A stretch of DNA of 64,000 nt from Parapedobacter tibetensis (GCF_024704835.1 NZ_JAMXBE010000002.1:186001-250000); one strand, 5' to 3'; positions 45,628 through 54,884 are shown, counted from the stretch's first letter. Numbers and translations: made by a program. The notes: generated from the sequence alone by a model not told the origin.

Positions 45628-48012
45628 TCACTCATCGCGCAGCGAGTCCACCGGATTCGCCACCGCTGCCTTAATCGCCTGCCAACTTACCGTCAGCAAG
45701 GCGATTACGGCGGCTAACACCCCCGTCAGCACGAACACCGACCATTCGATGTCGATTCGGTAAGTATAGGTGCCCAGCCATTTATCCATGGCATACCAAG
45801 CTATGGGCGAAGCGATAAGGAAAGACAGCATCACCAGCTTCAGGAAGTCTTTCGACAGCAAATGGGTGACACTCCACACGGATGCGCCAAGTACCTTTCG
45901 TACCCCGATTTCCTTGGTCCGGCTTTCCGCCATGTATGCCGCCAATCCGAATAGGCCCAAGCAGGATATCAGGATAGTGAGCAGTGCAAAAAGACCTGCC
46001 AGTTTGCCCGACCGCTCGGCACTCTTGAACTTTTGGGCATAGTTTTCATCGGCAAACACATATTCGAACGGGTATTGCGGATTGTATGTCTTGAATATTT
46101 TTTCCATCCGGGCGAGGTTTTCCGCCGTAGTATGAGCAGGATTCAGCTTCACATGTAGTATATTCGGTGAATAGCCCGCTGGTCCATTAACCATCATTGG
46201 GTTAATCGTCTGTTCAAAAGGTGACTCAAGGATAAAATCTTTAATCACTCCCACGACGTGGAAGTACTCAGTCGCCCCTATCCATTTGATACGCGTGCCG
46301 ATGGGGTTCTTGAGGCGCATGGCCTTCACAGCAGCTTCGTTCAGCAATAGCGCCATGCTATCGGTGGGATATTTATACACGTCGATATCGCGGCCCTCAA
46401 CCAATTCGATGCCAAAGGTCTTGGTGAAATCGGCATCCGTACCCAACCGTACAAAGTCAATTTTTTCATCCGCCTTTGTGCTCCCTTCCCAATGGAAGCC
46501 CCAGCTGTCGCTCCAACGTTGCGTGATGGGGTTGGCCGAAAGGGAGACCGATGTCGCTGAGCCGTTGTCGAGCAATTCATGTCTAACGGAAGCATAATGC
46601 TTGTCCATATCTCCCTGATAAAAGAGGTATACGAGGTTATTTCGATTGTATCCGGAATCCCGATTTAGCCCATATTGGATTTGGTGGTAAACAATGATGG
46701 TGGCAATGATCAGGATAATGGCAAAGGTAAACTGTATGGTAACCAGTATCTTCCTCGGGGCAACCAATGCATTTTGTTTTTTGAATGTCCCTTTTAATAC
46801 CGCTACCGGATTGAATGACGACAGGTAAAAGGCGGGATAGCTGCCCGCCACCACGCCGGTAATCAGAATAAACCCAAGGGCAAATAGCCAAAAGGAGAGA
46901 TTTCCATAAGGGACGAACAGTTCTTTCCCCACCAATTGGTTGAAGCCACTGAGGCTCACCTGCACGATCAGCAGTGCCACGAGGAAAGAAAAGGCACTCA
47001 GCAGGACACTTTCCACTAAAAATTGCGTAATCAATAGGCTTTTGCTTACGCCGACCACTTTGCGGATACCTACTTCCTTGGCACGCCGTTCGCTTCGTGC
47101 CGTGCTCAGGTTCATAAAATTGATGCAAGCGATCAGGAGGATGAATGCTGCGAGGACCATGAATAATCGCACAGTGGTGATGTTGCCGGCCACCAATTTG
47201 CCGTCTTCTGACTTGCCATAGAGGTAGTAGCGGCTCAGCGGCTGCGTAAATACCTCCGTTGTAGAGGCATTTTTCGTATCTTTGGTATGGTCGATGGTGA
47301 TGGTTCTGACCTTTTGGTCGAACGCCTGCTGACTGGCTCCCGGCTTCAGTAGCGTATATGTCCTAACCGAGTTGTTGCCCCACTGGGTGTCGTTCCAGCC
47401 CAATCGGTCCATGTGGTCCCAAGGAAGAAGGTAGTCGAATGCTAATAACGTATTGTTCGGCAGATCTTTCAAGATGCCGGTTACCGTGACATTGCGGTTG
47501 CTATCAATGCGGATGGTTTTGCCCATAGCTTCGGCATTGCCGAACAGTGTTTTGGCAAATTTTTCGGTCAATACAATGCTGTGTCCGTCTTTCAACGCTG
47601 TCGTCTCATCGCCATAAACGAGCGGAAAGTTGAAGAGATTGAAAAATCCACTATCCGTAAACGCGCCTCGGGAGTTCAGTCTTTTATCACCTATGGTGAA
47701 TAGAAAGGTAATATTGTTGAACCGCACAGCGTCTTCTACCTCGGGGTAGTCGGCCTTCAATGTCGGCGCGAGTATCTTGGGCGTGTTGTTCCATGCCCAG
47801 CGGTTTCCCTCAGGATCCGAATCGTGGTTATGCATCACGTAGATACGGTCTTCCTTTTCATGGAAACGATCCATACTGAGCTCATTCTGGATCCAGCCGA
47901 TAATCAACATGGCCGCCGCCATGCCAATGGACAGGCCTGTAATGTTTATCAATGAGTAGGCTTTGTTCTTGGCGAAATTCCGGAGTAGCGTTCTAAGGTA
48001 GTTCGTGATCAT
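45628..48012 (-). CDS. P14: FtsX/MacB-like ABC permease next to the ATPase
   Basis: 794 residues starting MITNYLRTLLRNFAKNKAYS. Coupling segments are RAKEVGIRKVVGVS and [14 protein letters not shown]. The tail is [12 protein letters not shown]. It is the permease directly after the ATPase (138-bp gap), so it is the best candidate for the original cognate partner. It groups with P1 and P17 by the motif RSE(R/K)RAKEVG in front of the first coupling segment. Confidence 0.93.
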   Translation of the reverse strand: MITNYLRTLLRNFAKNKAYSLINITGLSIGMAAAMLIIGWIQNELSMDRFHEKEDRIYVMHNHDSDPEGNRWAWNNTPKILAPTLKADYPEVEDAVRFNNITFLFTIGDKRLNSRGAFTDSGFFNLFNFPLVYGDETTALKDGHSIVLTEKFAKTLFGNAEAMGKTIRIDSNRNVTVTGILKDLPNNTLLAFDYLLPWDHMDRLGWNDTQWGNNSVRTYTLLKPGASQQAFDQKVRTITIDHTKDTKNASTTEVFTQPLSRYYLYGKSEDGKLVAGNITTVRLFMVLAAFILLIACINFMNLSTARSERRAKEVGIRKVVGVSKSLLITQFLVESVLLSAFSFLVALLIVQVSLSGFNQLVGKELFVPYGNLSFWLFALGFILITGVVAGSYPAFYLSSFNPVAVLKGTFKKQNALVAPRKILVTIQFTFAIILIIATIIVYHQIQYGLNRDSGYNRNNLVYLFYQGDMDKHYASVRHELLDNGSATSVSLSANPITQRWSDSWGFHWEGSTKADEKIDFVRLGTDADFTKTFGIELVEGRDIDVYKYPTDSMALLLNEAAVKAMRLKNPIGTRIKWIGATEYFHVVGVIKDFILESPFEQTINPMMVNGPAGYSPNILHVKLNPAHTTAENLARMEKIFKTYNPQYPFEYVFADENYAQKFKSAERSGKLAGLFALLTILISCLGLFGLAAYMAESRTKEIGVRKVLGASVWSVTHLLSKDFLKLVMLSFLIASPIAWYAMDKWLGTYTYRIDIEWSVFVLTGVLAAVIALLTVSWQAIKAAVANPVDSLRDE

Positions 48013-48150
48013 CTTCTTATGTTGATTCGCTGATTCGTTTCTCCCGATATCGCTTCACTCATCGGGACGTCACTTTGTTCCGTTTGCCGATTCGTTTATT
48101 CGCTGATTTGTTTTTTCGCACATAAGCGCATTTGCGAATCAGCCAAACGG

Positions 48151-48825
48151 TTATCCCACCGTCTCCATCAGCACTTGTCCATCCAACATACGGATGACAC
48201 GGTCGGCATAGCGGGCATCGTGTTCGCTGTGGGTCACCATCACGATAGTGGTACCCTGCTCGTTTAGTTCAGTAAGCAACTGCATCACTTCATTACCATT
48301 GTTGGAGTCGAGGTTACCAGTAGGCTCATCCGCGAGGATCAATTTAGGGTTGTTTACCACGGCACGGGCTACTGCCACACGCTGCTGCTGACCACCGGAA
48401 AGCTGCTGCGGGAAGTGATTGCGGCGGTGCATGATCTGCACCTTTTCCAATACCTCTTCGACACGTCTCTTGCGTTCAGCGGCGGGTACTTTGGTATAAA
48501 TAAGCGGCAGTTCGACGTTTTCGAATACGGTAAGCTCATCGATGAGGTTGAAGCTCTGAAACACGAAGCCGATGTTGTGCTTACGCAAATCTGAGCGTTT
48601 GCGCTCATTATACTTGGCCACCTCAATGTTGTTGAAGAGGTAACTTCCTTCATCAAGGTCGTCCAACAGCCCAACAATGTTGAGTAGGGTGGATTTGCCA
48701 CAGCCTGATGGACCCATCACGGCAACAAACTCGCCTCCCTTTACGTGGATACTCAAGTCATTGAGCGCTACCGTTTCCACTTCCTCGGTACGGTAAAATT
48801 TTTGAAGTTTTGAGATATTGATCAT
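48151..48825 (-). CDS. ABC transporter ATPase, MacB/LolD type, the only one in the window
   Basis: 224 residues, the normal size for a stand-alone LolD/MacB-like nucleotide-binding subunit. Walker A GPSGCGKST (38-46), Q-loop Gln90, signature LSGGQ (142-146), Walker B LILADE (162-167) with catalytic Glu167, and H-loop His199 are all intact. It should dimerise on the cytoplasmic face and drive FtsX-type permeases through their coupling helices. Its sigma-54-like module gives it the same predicted control as P1, P6, P8 and P9, consistent with one ATPase serving all 17 permeases. Leader about 138 nt. Confidence 0.96.
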   Translation of the reverse strand: MINISKLQKFYRTEEVETVALNDLSIHVKGGEFVAVMGPSGCGKSTLLNIVGLLDDLDEGSYLFNNIEVAKYNERKRSDLRKHNIGFVFQSFNLIDELTVFENVELPLIYTKVPAAERKRRVEEVLEKVQIMHRRNHFPQQLSGGQQQRVAVARAVVNNPKLILADEPTGNLDSNNGNEVMQLLTELNEQGTTIVMVTHSEHDARYADRVIRMLDGQVLMETVG

Positions 48826-48973
48826 ATTGTTAGCAGTTAGCTTTTAGCTATTGGCCGTCAGCCTTAGAAGGTTGATGCCATTAGCTATTGTGGTTCACTA
48901 TTTGTTTTCTTTTATTTTTAGCCTACCGGCTTTTTATTTTAAATGTTATACGCTATACCCATGCCCTTACCCT

Positions 48974-49079
48974 ACACATTATCGTTCCAAAATTTTAATT
49001 ATCTGTTTATCAATAGCTTGTTTGTTGGTTGTATTTCGAAACTGTTCGATATCGAACACCTGTTGTTCGATTGCGGACA
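48974..49079 (-). promoter_or_regulatory. Sigma-54-like promoter with paired palindromic upstream sites and IHF-like site, before the ATPase
   Basis: Palindromes TGTTCGATATCGAACA (49043-49058) and TGTTCGATTGCGGACA (49064-49079), 21 bp apart. On the minus strand the -24 box TTTTGGAAC has TGG at 48989-48987. The -12 is less clean: G residues at 48977 and 48975 flank the expected 48976. An IHF-consensus match TATCAATAGCTTG lies at 49008-49020 in the orientation opposite to the P8 and P9 modules. Confidence 0.75.
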
Positions 49080-49390
49080 ATGGAGGGTTAGCCATTTAGT
49101 GCATCATAAGGTTGCACGAAATAGAAACGGCGAAGCAACTGCTTTGGTTGTATGGGATAGGGAGCGTAGTCTGCTAATCTGCTGCAGGGAGGTGGATATG
49201 CTTGCTGTTGGAGACCAATGTGCCTCCGAATGACATGAATACAAAGAATACCCTGAACTGGGTCGTTCTTCATCTAGCGGAAAAATGCAATTCAGCCTAC
49301 CATTAGTTGAAACTAATGCCATTTATGCTATTGCTTTATAAGAAGTTGCGTATATTCGGGAGTTAAGTGTAAATTAAAGAACGAACCTGA
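49080..49390. other. Intergenic stretch without recognised gene
   Basis: About 310 bp between the divergent ATPase module and the glycosyltransferase gene. Short frames exist on both strands but have no family resemblance, start context or codon pattern to support them. No clear TAnnTTTG promoter for the plus-strand gene was seen. Confidence 0.5.
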
Positions 49391-50935
49391 ATGACGAAAA
49401 AGACCTTAATCTTGATAGCCTTTATTATGCTGAAATTCTTGTTACAGTATATCTTGATAAGCCCAGTATACGATTTGCAACGAGATGAATACCTTCATCT
49501 TGACCAGGCAAACCATTTGGCTTGGGGCTATTTATCTGTTCCCCCTGTTACCTCTTGGATTTCCTTCGTTATAAAACTACTGGGCAACACCGTATTTTGG
49601 GTTAAGTTCTTTCCAGCGCTCTTTGGTGCGTTGACAATTGCAGTTGTTTGGAAAATCATCGAAGAACTGGATGGAAATTTATTTGCACAAATATTGGGTG
49701 CTACCTGTATTTTGTTCTCCGTTCTTTTAAGGCTAAATACGCTTTATCAACCAAATTCATTGGATGTTTTGTGTTGGACAACTTTTTATCTCATCGTAAT
49801 CAAATATCTCAAAACTGAGAAACCAAAATGGCTCTTTATTGGGGCGCTGGTATTTGCAATTGGCTTTCTCAACAAGTACAATATTGTTTTTCTACTTATT
49901 GGGCTATTCCCTGCCATTTTAATCACACAACAACGTAAGATATTTGCAAAAAAGCCCCTTTACATGGCTATTTTGTTTGGATCGTTACTTGTGCTCCCCA
50001 ACTTGGTATGGCAATACCAAAACAACTTTCCCATCATACATCACCTTAAGGAATTGTCGGAAACTCAATTAGTAAACGTAGATAGATGGGGATTTTTGAA
50101 GACGCAATTGCTCTTTTTTACAGGCTCACTGACCGCCATTGTTTCAGGTTTATTTGCTTTATTGCGCTACGGCCGGTTTAAAAAGTACCAGCTTTTCTTT
50201 TGGGCATTTTTTCTCACCATGATTGTTTTCGTCTATTTTAAGGCTAAAGATTATTATGCTATTGGGTTGTATCCGGTTTATATCGCATTTGGTGCTGTTT
50301 ATCTTGCTAATATTTTAGAATCACGTTGGAGCGTATATTTAAAACCGATATTCATTCTTATCCCCATTTCATTTTTCATTCCGATGTACAACGTTGCTTT
50401 TCCTAATAAACACCCCGAGTATATATTAAGAAATCAGGAAAAATACAAGGCTTTAGGCTTACTCCGATGGGAGGACGGCAAAGACCATCCATTACCCCAG
50501 GATTTCGCGGACATGTTGGGTTGGAAGGAATTGGCTTATAAAGTTGATAAAGTTTATTCGGAAATTCCCGCTCCGGAGAAGACGCTTGTATTGTGTGATA
50601 ATTATGGACAGGCTGGAGCCATAAATCATTACACAAAAAAAGGGATAAGAGCGGTGTCTTTCAATGGGGATTATATTAATTGGTTTAATCTTGACCAACA
50701 ATATACCAATCTCATTCGGGTAAAAAACTACTCGGAAAAGGAAAACGAATTGGGAGAAACAAGCCCTTATTTTCATTCTGCGTTGGCTGTAGATTCAATA
50801 ACAAATCAATTTGCGCGGGAATATGGGACAACGATTTTCTCATTTGTCGGTGCCAAAGTGGATATTAATGAAAGGTTAAAAGATGAAATAAAAGAGAGGA
50901 GCATAGCCGTGCCTGCTTTCTTGTTTCTACGGTGA
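49391..50935 (+). CDS. GT-C fold glycosyltransferase, family 39-like (ArnT/PMT type)
   Basis: 514 residues with about 10-12 membrane helices over the first 340 and a soluble C-terminal domain. Early motifs VYDLQRDEYLHLDQ (acidic pair in the first extracytoplasmic loop, the usual catalytic position) and the next-loop YQPNSLDVLCW fit the dolichyl-phosphate-mannose/ArnT superfamily, which uses lipid-linked sugars as donors at the periplasmic face. Acceptor and sugar unknown. Single gene, reading away from the ATPase unit, closed by a strong terminator. Confidence 0.8.
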   Translation: MTKKTLILIAFIMLKFLLQYILISPVYDLQRDEYLHLDQANHLAWGYLSVPPVTSWISFVIKLLGNTVFWVKFFPALFGALTIAVVWKIIEELDGNLFAQILGATCILFSVLLRLNTLYQPNSLDVLCWTTFYLIVIKYLKTEKPKWLFIGALVFAIGFLNKYNIVFLLIGLFPAILITQQRKIFAKKPLYMAILFGSLLVLPNLVWQYQNNFPIIHHLKELSETQLVNVDRWGFLKTQLLFFTGSLTAIVSGLFALLRYGRFKKYQLFFWAFFLTMIVFVYFKAKDYYAIGLYPVYIAFGAVYLANILESRWSVYLKPIFILIPISFFIPMYNVAFPNKHPEYILRNQEKYKALGLLRWEDGKDHPLPQDFADMLGWKELAYKVDKVYSEIPAPEKTLVLCDNYGQAGAINHYTKKGIRAVSFNGDYINWFNLDQQYTNLIRVKNYSEKENELGETSPYFHSALAVDSITNQFAREYGTTIFSFVGAKVDINERLKDEIKERSIAVPAFLFLR

Positions 50936-50955
50936 TGATTGCGTATTCATGAAAT

Positions 50956-50990
50956 AAAATGGACATGCTCTCGCTATATGTCCATTTTTT
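50956..50990 (+). terminator. Intrinsic terminator after the glycosyltransferase gene
   Basis: AAAATGGACAT (50956-50966) and ATGTCCATTTT (50978-50988) form a perfect 11-bp stem with an 11-nt loop, followed by more T. It is 21 bp after the stop at 50935. Confidence 0.85.
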
Positions 50991-51172
50991 CGAAAAAAAT
51001 GAACGCATTGTGGATTCATGTCCAACCTTTCATGTCCAACGCGGTGAAATATCTTCCTTAATCGCGTGCTTGTTCTTCCAACGAGGTAGCCCTGCCGGGG
51101 AGTTTAACCGCCACACTGGGTGAAAACGAAATGGACAAGGTGTTGACAAAATAACATATTGACCTTGGCTAA

Positions 51173-51259
51173 ACTCGAAAAGACACGACACCTCGGTATG
51201 ACCGCAAGGCGGCTCAGCTGGCGTGGAAGCGTACGGTGGATTTTTTTAGCAAAACCTGA
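51173..51259 (+). pseudogene. 3' remnant of a dienelactone-hydrolase-family gene
   Basis: The frame from 51182 to the TGA at 51257-51259 reads DTTPRYDRKAAQLAWKRT followed by VDFFSKT, which is the typical C-terminal end of Bacteroidota dienelactone hydrolases (carboxymethylenebutenolidase family). An in-frame TAA lies immediately before 51173, and the catalytic portion is absent. The rest of the 50991-51302 gap shows no other clear gene; a 29-codon open stretch ending in a TAA near 51152 is too short to identify. Confidence 0.6.
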
Positions 51260-51302
51260 AGTGATCTTTCTTTCGCTATCGTATTTTTTACTATAATTGG
51301 GA

Positions 51303-52181
51303 ATGCTTAACTATACCCGTTTTTTCCTCGTTATATCCCTATTCCTATCCGTTGCATGGAATGGCCATGTACAAGGCAAGCCAGACACGCTACGGATACT
51401 AGCTATTGGCAATAGTTTTTCGCAAGATGCCGTGGAACAGTACCTGCACGAACTGGCCGAAGCAACTGGCAAGCCCATGATCATCGGCAACATGTACATC
51501 GGCGGTGCACCGCTATCGTTGCATTTGGAAAATGTGCAGGGTAATAAGGCTGTATACAGCTACCGCAAAATTGATGTGGACGGCACGAAAACGACCCAAA
51601 AGGAGATCAGTATCCTGACGGCGCTGAGGGATGAACCGTGGGACTATGTTTCATTGCAGCAGGTGAGCTCGTTGTCTGGCCGAATGGAAAGTTTTCTGGA
51701 ACCACTGCCTATCGTGCACCGATATATCGACAGTGTAATGGCCGGAAATGCCAAATTTATCTGGCACCAAACGTGGGCCTATCAAGCCAACTCTACACAC
51801 AAGCGATTTATAAACTACAACAAAGACCAGCAGACGATGTACCAAGCCATTGCGAGCGCCTCTTCGAAAGTGTCGGACGTGGTGCAGATTGATTTGCTCG
51901 TGCCCTGCGGTACGGCTATCCAGAATGCCCGCACGAGTTTCCTTGGCGACAACCTGACACGCGACGGCTTCCATCTTGATCTGCAGATTGGGCGGTTTAT
52001 TGCCGCGTGTACCTGGTATGAGTCGTTGTTTGGCCGTGTGGCTCCGGTGGATCAATACCGTCCGGAGCAGGTGACCGAAGCACAGGCCGAAGTGGCCAGG
52101 CAAGCAGCGCATGCGGCTGTCGGGGCACCTTTTTCGGTAACGGAGATCGCCGTGGAAGAAGCTGAGGCAGTACCGAACTAA
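51303..52181 (+). CDS. DUF4886 (SGNH-hydrolase-like) exported protein
   Basis: 292 residues from the ATG at 51303; a TTG at 51297 would add two residues. The signal peptide is about 1-25 (FFLVISLFLSVAWNGHVQG). The mature protein opens with LRILAIGNSFSQDAVEQYLHEL, the GNSFS block that carries the nucleophilic Ser in SGNH-like folds. It continues with DYVSLQQVSSLSG (block with Gln) and closes with GDNLTRDGFHLD (Asp-x-x-His-like catalytic end). That pattern suggests an esterase acting on carbohydrate acetyl groups, though DUF4886 has no assigned activity that I can state with certainty. Confidence 0.8.
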   Translation: MLNYTRFFLVISLFLSVAWNGHVQGKPDTLRILAIGNSFSQDAVEQYLHELAEATGKPMIIGNMYIGGAPLSLHLENVQGNKAVYSYRKIDVDGTKTTQKEISILTALRDEPWDYVSLQQVSSLSGRMESFLEPLPIVHRYIDSVMAGNAKFIWHQTWAYQANSTHKRFINYNKDQQTMYQAIASASSKVSDVVQIDLLVPCGTAIQNARTSFLGDNLTRDGFHLDLQIGRFIAACTWYESLFGRVAPVDQYRPEQVTEAQAEVARQAAHAAVGAPFSVTEIAVEEAEAVPN

Positions 52182-52244
52182 ATAAGATTCGATTGAATAT
52201 AGCCGACCATTGCTAATGGCCCCTGAATACCCCTGTTAAATTAT

Positions 52245-54242
52245 TTAGCTGCTTTCTAGTCCGCAGAATACATTGGAGAAATCTCCTTTTGCAAGGTCGC
52301 TTTTGTGAATAACAAAGTAGATTTCACCGGCATCCCAAAAGGAGAAGCCAGTATTGTTGTCCGAGCTGACGCGCAGCAGCACCACGAAATCCTCCGGGTT
52401 GCCCTTCAATTTGTTGGCGGCCTCGATCTGGGGCGAGTCGTGCTGCTTGAAGACGTAGCCGTTGATGCCGTGGACAGGCCGTTGTCCGGAAGCCTGTTCG
52501 AATGCCGCACGCAGCTCCTCGGCCGCTTCATAATTTTCTTCCAGATCGGCCAGTTTCTCCGCCGCACCCGCATAAAAATGATCGTCATTGTAAAAGTGAG
52601 GGATGCAGGCGTATGGGGATGCTGCTGCCTTGTGAGGTTCATAGATGCCGAAATCGTCATGGATGTCTTCTTCTTTGATGCCGAGAGAAGTCCCTGGGAC
52701 TAGTGTTTCGGCACCCCATGGGTGGTAAATGACCCTTGCACCCAAGTCTTCCTGGTCGGTGATGAAGAAATATAGCATTCCTTCGCGTGGCAGGTACGAT
52801 TGATATGGCGCCAGTTCCTCACAATTGAGCTGGGCGATGAACTGGTAGCCTGACAAATCCCCCTTGTGGCTGGTAAAAGTGGGGTAGGCAATGCCTTTCG
52901 GTAGATCCGGGAGTCCGCCGAAGCGCGTGTTGCCCTTGGTATCGTAGTCATCGGGTCCGGTGGTCTCCAAGGCCACCGCCCATAACGCCACGGCATTCAA
53001 ACCTTCCCGGTAATCGGCCCACTTGTCGTCGGCCAGCACCTTGTCCAGCATCTGGGCGAGTGCGGTATCGTTGCGGGCATAGAAGATCGAATCGTCGAAA
53101 GCCACCGAACCCTTGCCATCAGCACCCTTGTAGGCATAGTCCAGCAGTGCCTGTTTCTTCTCGATTTCAAGTTCAAGGTTTTCGATGCGTTCCAATCCCG
53201 GCGGAAGGGACTTCAACGGATTTTTATTGATATCCAGCCGGGTCAGGTTCGGTAGGGCCACCAGGGATTTGGGGAGTGTTTTCAGTTGGTTTCCTTCGAG
53301 GGCGAGAGATTTGATCGACGACGAAAAACGATCGGGCAGGGTGGTCAAGCGGTTGTTGGAGAGGACGCAGTATTCCAGGTTCGGGAGTGCTGCGACGCTT
53401 TCCGGCACCGAGGTGGCTTGGCTTCCGGTGATGTATAGGTTACGCAGCTCGTGCAGATCGCCAATCGTTTGGGGAATAACCGTTGCCCGCTGCATCCTGG
53501 TTAACGCCAGCTGCTTCAATTTAGTAAACCGGTTGATGGTCTGCGGGATTTCCCGCAATCCGTAACTGGCCGGTACACCGTAGTCATAATACAGCGTCAA
53601 TGATTCAAGTTCGGTGTACACGTACAGTTCTTCGGGCAGGGTTTCTGCATCGATGTTGTCGAGTTGGATGTGGCGTGGCACATTTGCGGGCGCGGTGCGG
53701 AGTTCTTCGAGTGAAGTAAAGCGGTAATGCTGCCAGGCGAGTCCCTCTATCGGCAGCTGCTTAGCAAACTGCACGGCGTAGCGTTTGGTTCCCATCATGT
53801 TATGGAAGTAACCATCGAATCTGACCCAGCCATCGGCGAGTGTCAGCTCCTCAGAGAGCTCCAGGTCATACTTGAAGCCCCCTTTCCACATCACGTGGCC
53901 AGAGGTGTCGCGTTCTTTTTCATAGCGGATCCGACCGGTGGGTATGCCGTTGCGGTAGATCTGTTTCAACGAGAACGTGAAATAAACCTCGCCCTCCTCA
54001 TAGTCATTGAGGATATGGGCGTGCAGCTTTTCGTTGTAGTTGTCTGCCCGTGCCTTCAGCGTCATAGAGAGGTCATTGCCGGTATCGCTAAAGGCCGGAA
54101 TGAGGATTTCGGATGAATCGAGATAGGTAAACGGACGCCCGTCTACGCGGAAAAATTCCTCGCTATCGGTTGTCGGGGCGATGTGTGTCGTCATCATGGT
54201 GATTATGAGGTTTACGAATGTGATTAATAGCGTGACTAACAT
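52245..54242 (-). CDS. Leucine-rich-repeat protein with C-terminal DUF1963 (YwqG-like) domain
   Basis: 665 residues. The N-terminus has a hydrophobic start (LVTLLITFVNLIIT), which may be a mis-set start or a membrane anchor; a Met at 16 or 17 is an alternative. The middle (about 220-345) is a run of LRRs such as LPNLEYCVLSNNRLTTLP, SLALEGNQLKTLP and LTRLDINKNPLKSLP. The C-terminal 230 residues match the DUF1963 pattern (RFGGLPDLPKGIAYP, LYFFITDQEDLG, GINGYVFKQHDSPQ, ...FSFWDAGEIYFVI). LRR and DUF1963 in one chain is an uncommon combination in my recollection. Function unknown; it heads no operon but lies 28 bp after the zinc-ribbon gene. Confidence 0.82.
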   Translation of the reverse strand: MLVTLLITFVNLIITMMTTHIAPTTDSEEFFRVDGRPFTYLDSSEILIPAFSDTGNDLSMTLKARADNYNEKLHAHILNDYEEGEVYFTFSLKQIYRNGIPTGRIRYEKERDTSGHVMWKGGFKYDLELSEELTLADGWVRFDGYFHNMMGTKRYAVQFAKQLPIEGLAWQHYRFTSLEELRTAPANVPRHIQLDNIDAETLPEELYVYTELESLTLYYDYGVPASYGLREIPQTINRFTKLKQLALTRMQRATVIPQTIGDLHELRNLYITGSQATSVPESVAALPNLEYCVLSNNRLTTLPDRFSSSIKSLALEGNQLKTLPKSLVALPNLTRLDINKNPLKSLPPGLERIENLELEIEKKQALLDYAYKGADGKGSVAFDDSIFYARNDTALAQMLDKVLADDKWADYREGLNAVALWAVALETTGPDDYDTKGNTRFGGLPDLPKGIAYPTFTSHKGDLSGYQFIAQLNCEELAPYQSYLPREGMLYFFITDQEDLGARVIYHPWGAETLVPGTSLGIKEEDIHDDFGIYEPHKAAASPYACIPHFYNDDHFYAGAAEKLADLEENYEAAEELRAAFEQASGQRPVHGINGYVFKQHDSPQIEAANKLKGNPEDFVVLLRVSSDNNTGFSFWDAGEIYFVIHKSDLAKGDFSNVFCGLESS

Positions 54243-54270
54243 GGCATGAGATTAATAGGCGAGGCCATAG

Positions 54271-54873
54271 TTATGGCCGCCGGATGTTGACGATCCGTTG
54301 GTCGTCTAGCAATTCCTTCAGTTCGTCTTTTGCATAGAACCATACTTCGTCGCTAAAGTCGTCTCCATGATCCCGGCGGATGCTGCTCAACTGTGAAGAA
54401 AGGTCTACTTCGTAGTTATTTACGCGGAAGCCGAGGGAGTCGCCATGCAATTGCATCAACTGGAATAACGTATAGCGTCCGTTTTCCTGCTTGACCCCGT
54501 ACACGTCGCCTACCTTGGGATCTTTCAGGTAGTTATGGGTTTCGTTCCGCTCATTGATGACAGCGGCGGCAATCAGCAGTGCGAAAAAGATACCGACGAA
54601 AATCCCGCTGAAGTATTTTAGAGGCGGTCTTGGTTTTTCAACCTTGGCCTCGGCAAGCAATTGGGGCGAGAGCTCGTTTCCCTCGCGTATCTGGCGGCAG
54701 TGCATGCATTGGCTGCCCGTGATGGTTCGGTAAGGGAACACGGGGATCCAGAAGATATGGAAATAGCGTACCTGATAATAGAAGCCAACGGAGGCCTGCT
54801 GGCCGCAGTAGCTGCAATCGTGCCGGGTAGGTGTCTGCCCGACGACTTTCCTTCCTGTTCCGAAAATAATCAT
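54271..54873 (-). CDS. Zinc-ribbon membrane protein
   Basis: 200 residues. The N-terminal treble-clef-like zinc ribbon has CxxC pairs at Cys20/Cys23 and Cys56/Cys59 with the family string FHIFWIPVFPYRT between them (zinc_ribbon_15-like). One membrane helix follows at about 85-105 (YFSGIFVGIFFALLIAAAVI), then an extracytoplasmic or cytoplasmic tail of about 90 residues. Unknown role. Located 11 bp after the DUF4870-like gene and before the LRR gene, all same strand, so a three-gene unit is likely. Confidence 0.75.
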   Translation of the reverse strand: MIIFGTGRKVVGQTPTRHDCSYCGQQASVGFYYQVRYFHIFWIPVFPYRTITGSQCMHCRQIREGNELSPQLLAEAKVEKPRPPLKYFSGIFVGIFFALLIAAAVINERNETHNYLKDPKVGDVYGVKQENGRYTLFQLMQLHGDSLGFRVNNYEVDLSSQLSSIRRDHGDDFSDEVWFYAKDELKELLDDQRIVNIRRP

Positions 54874-54884
54874 GGCCTTCGCGC

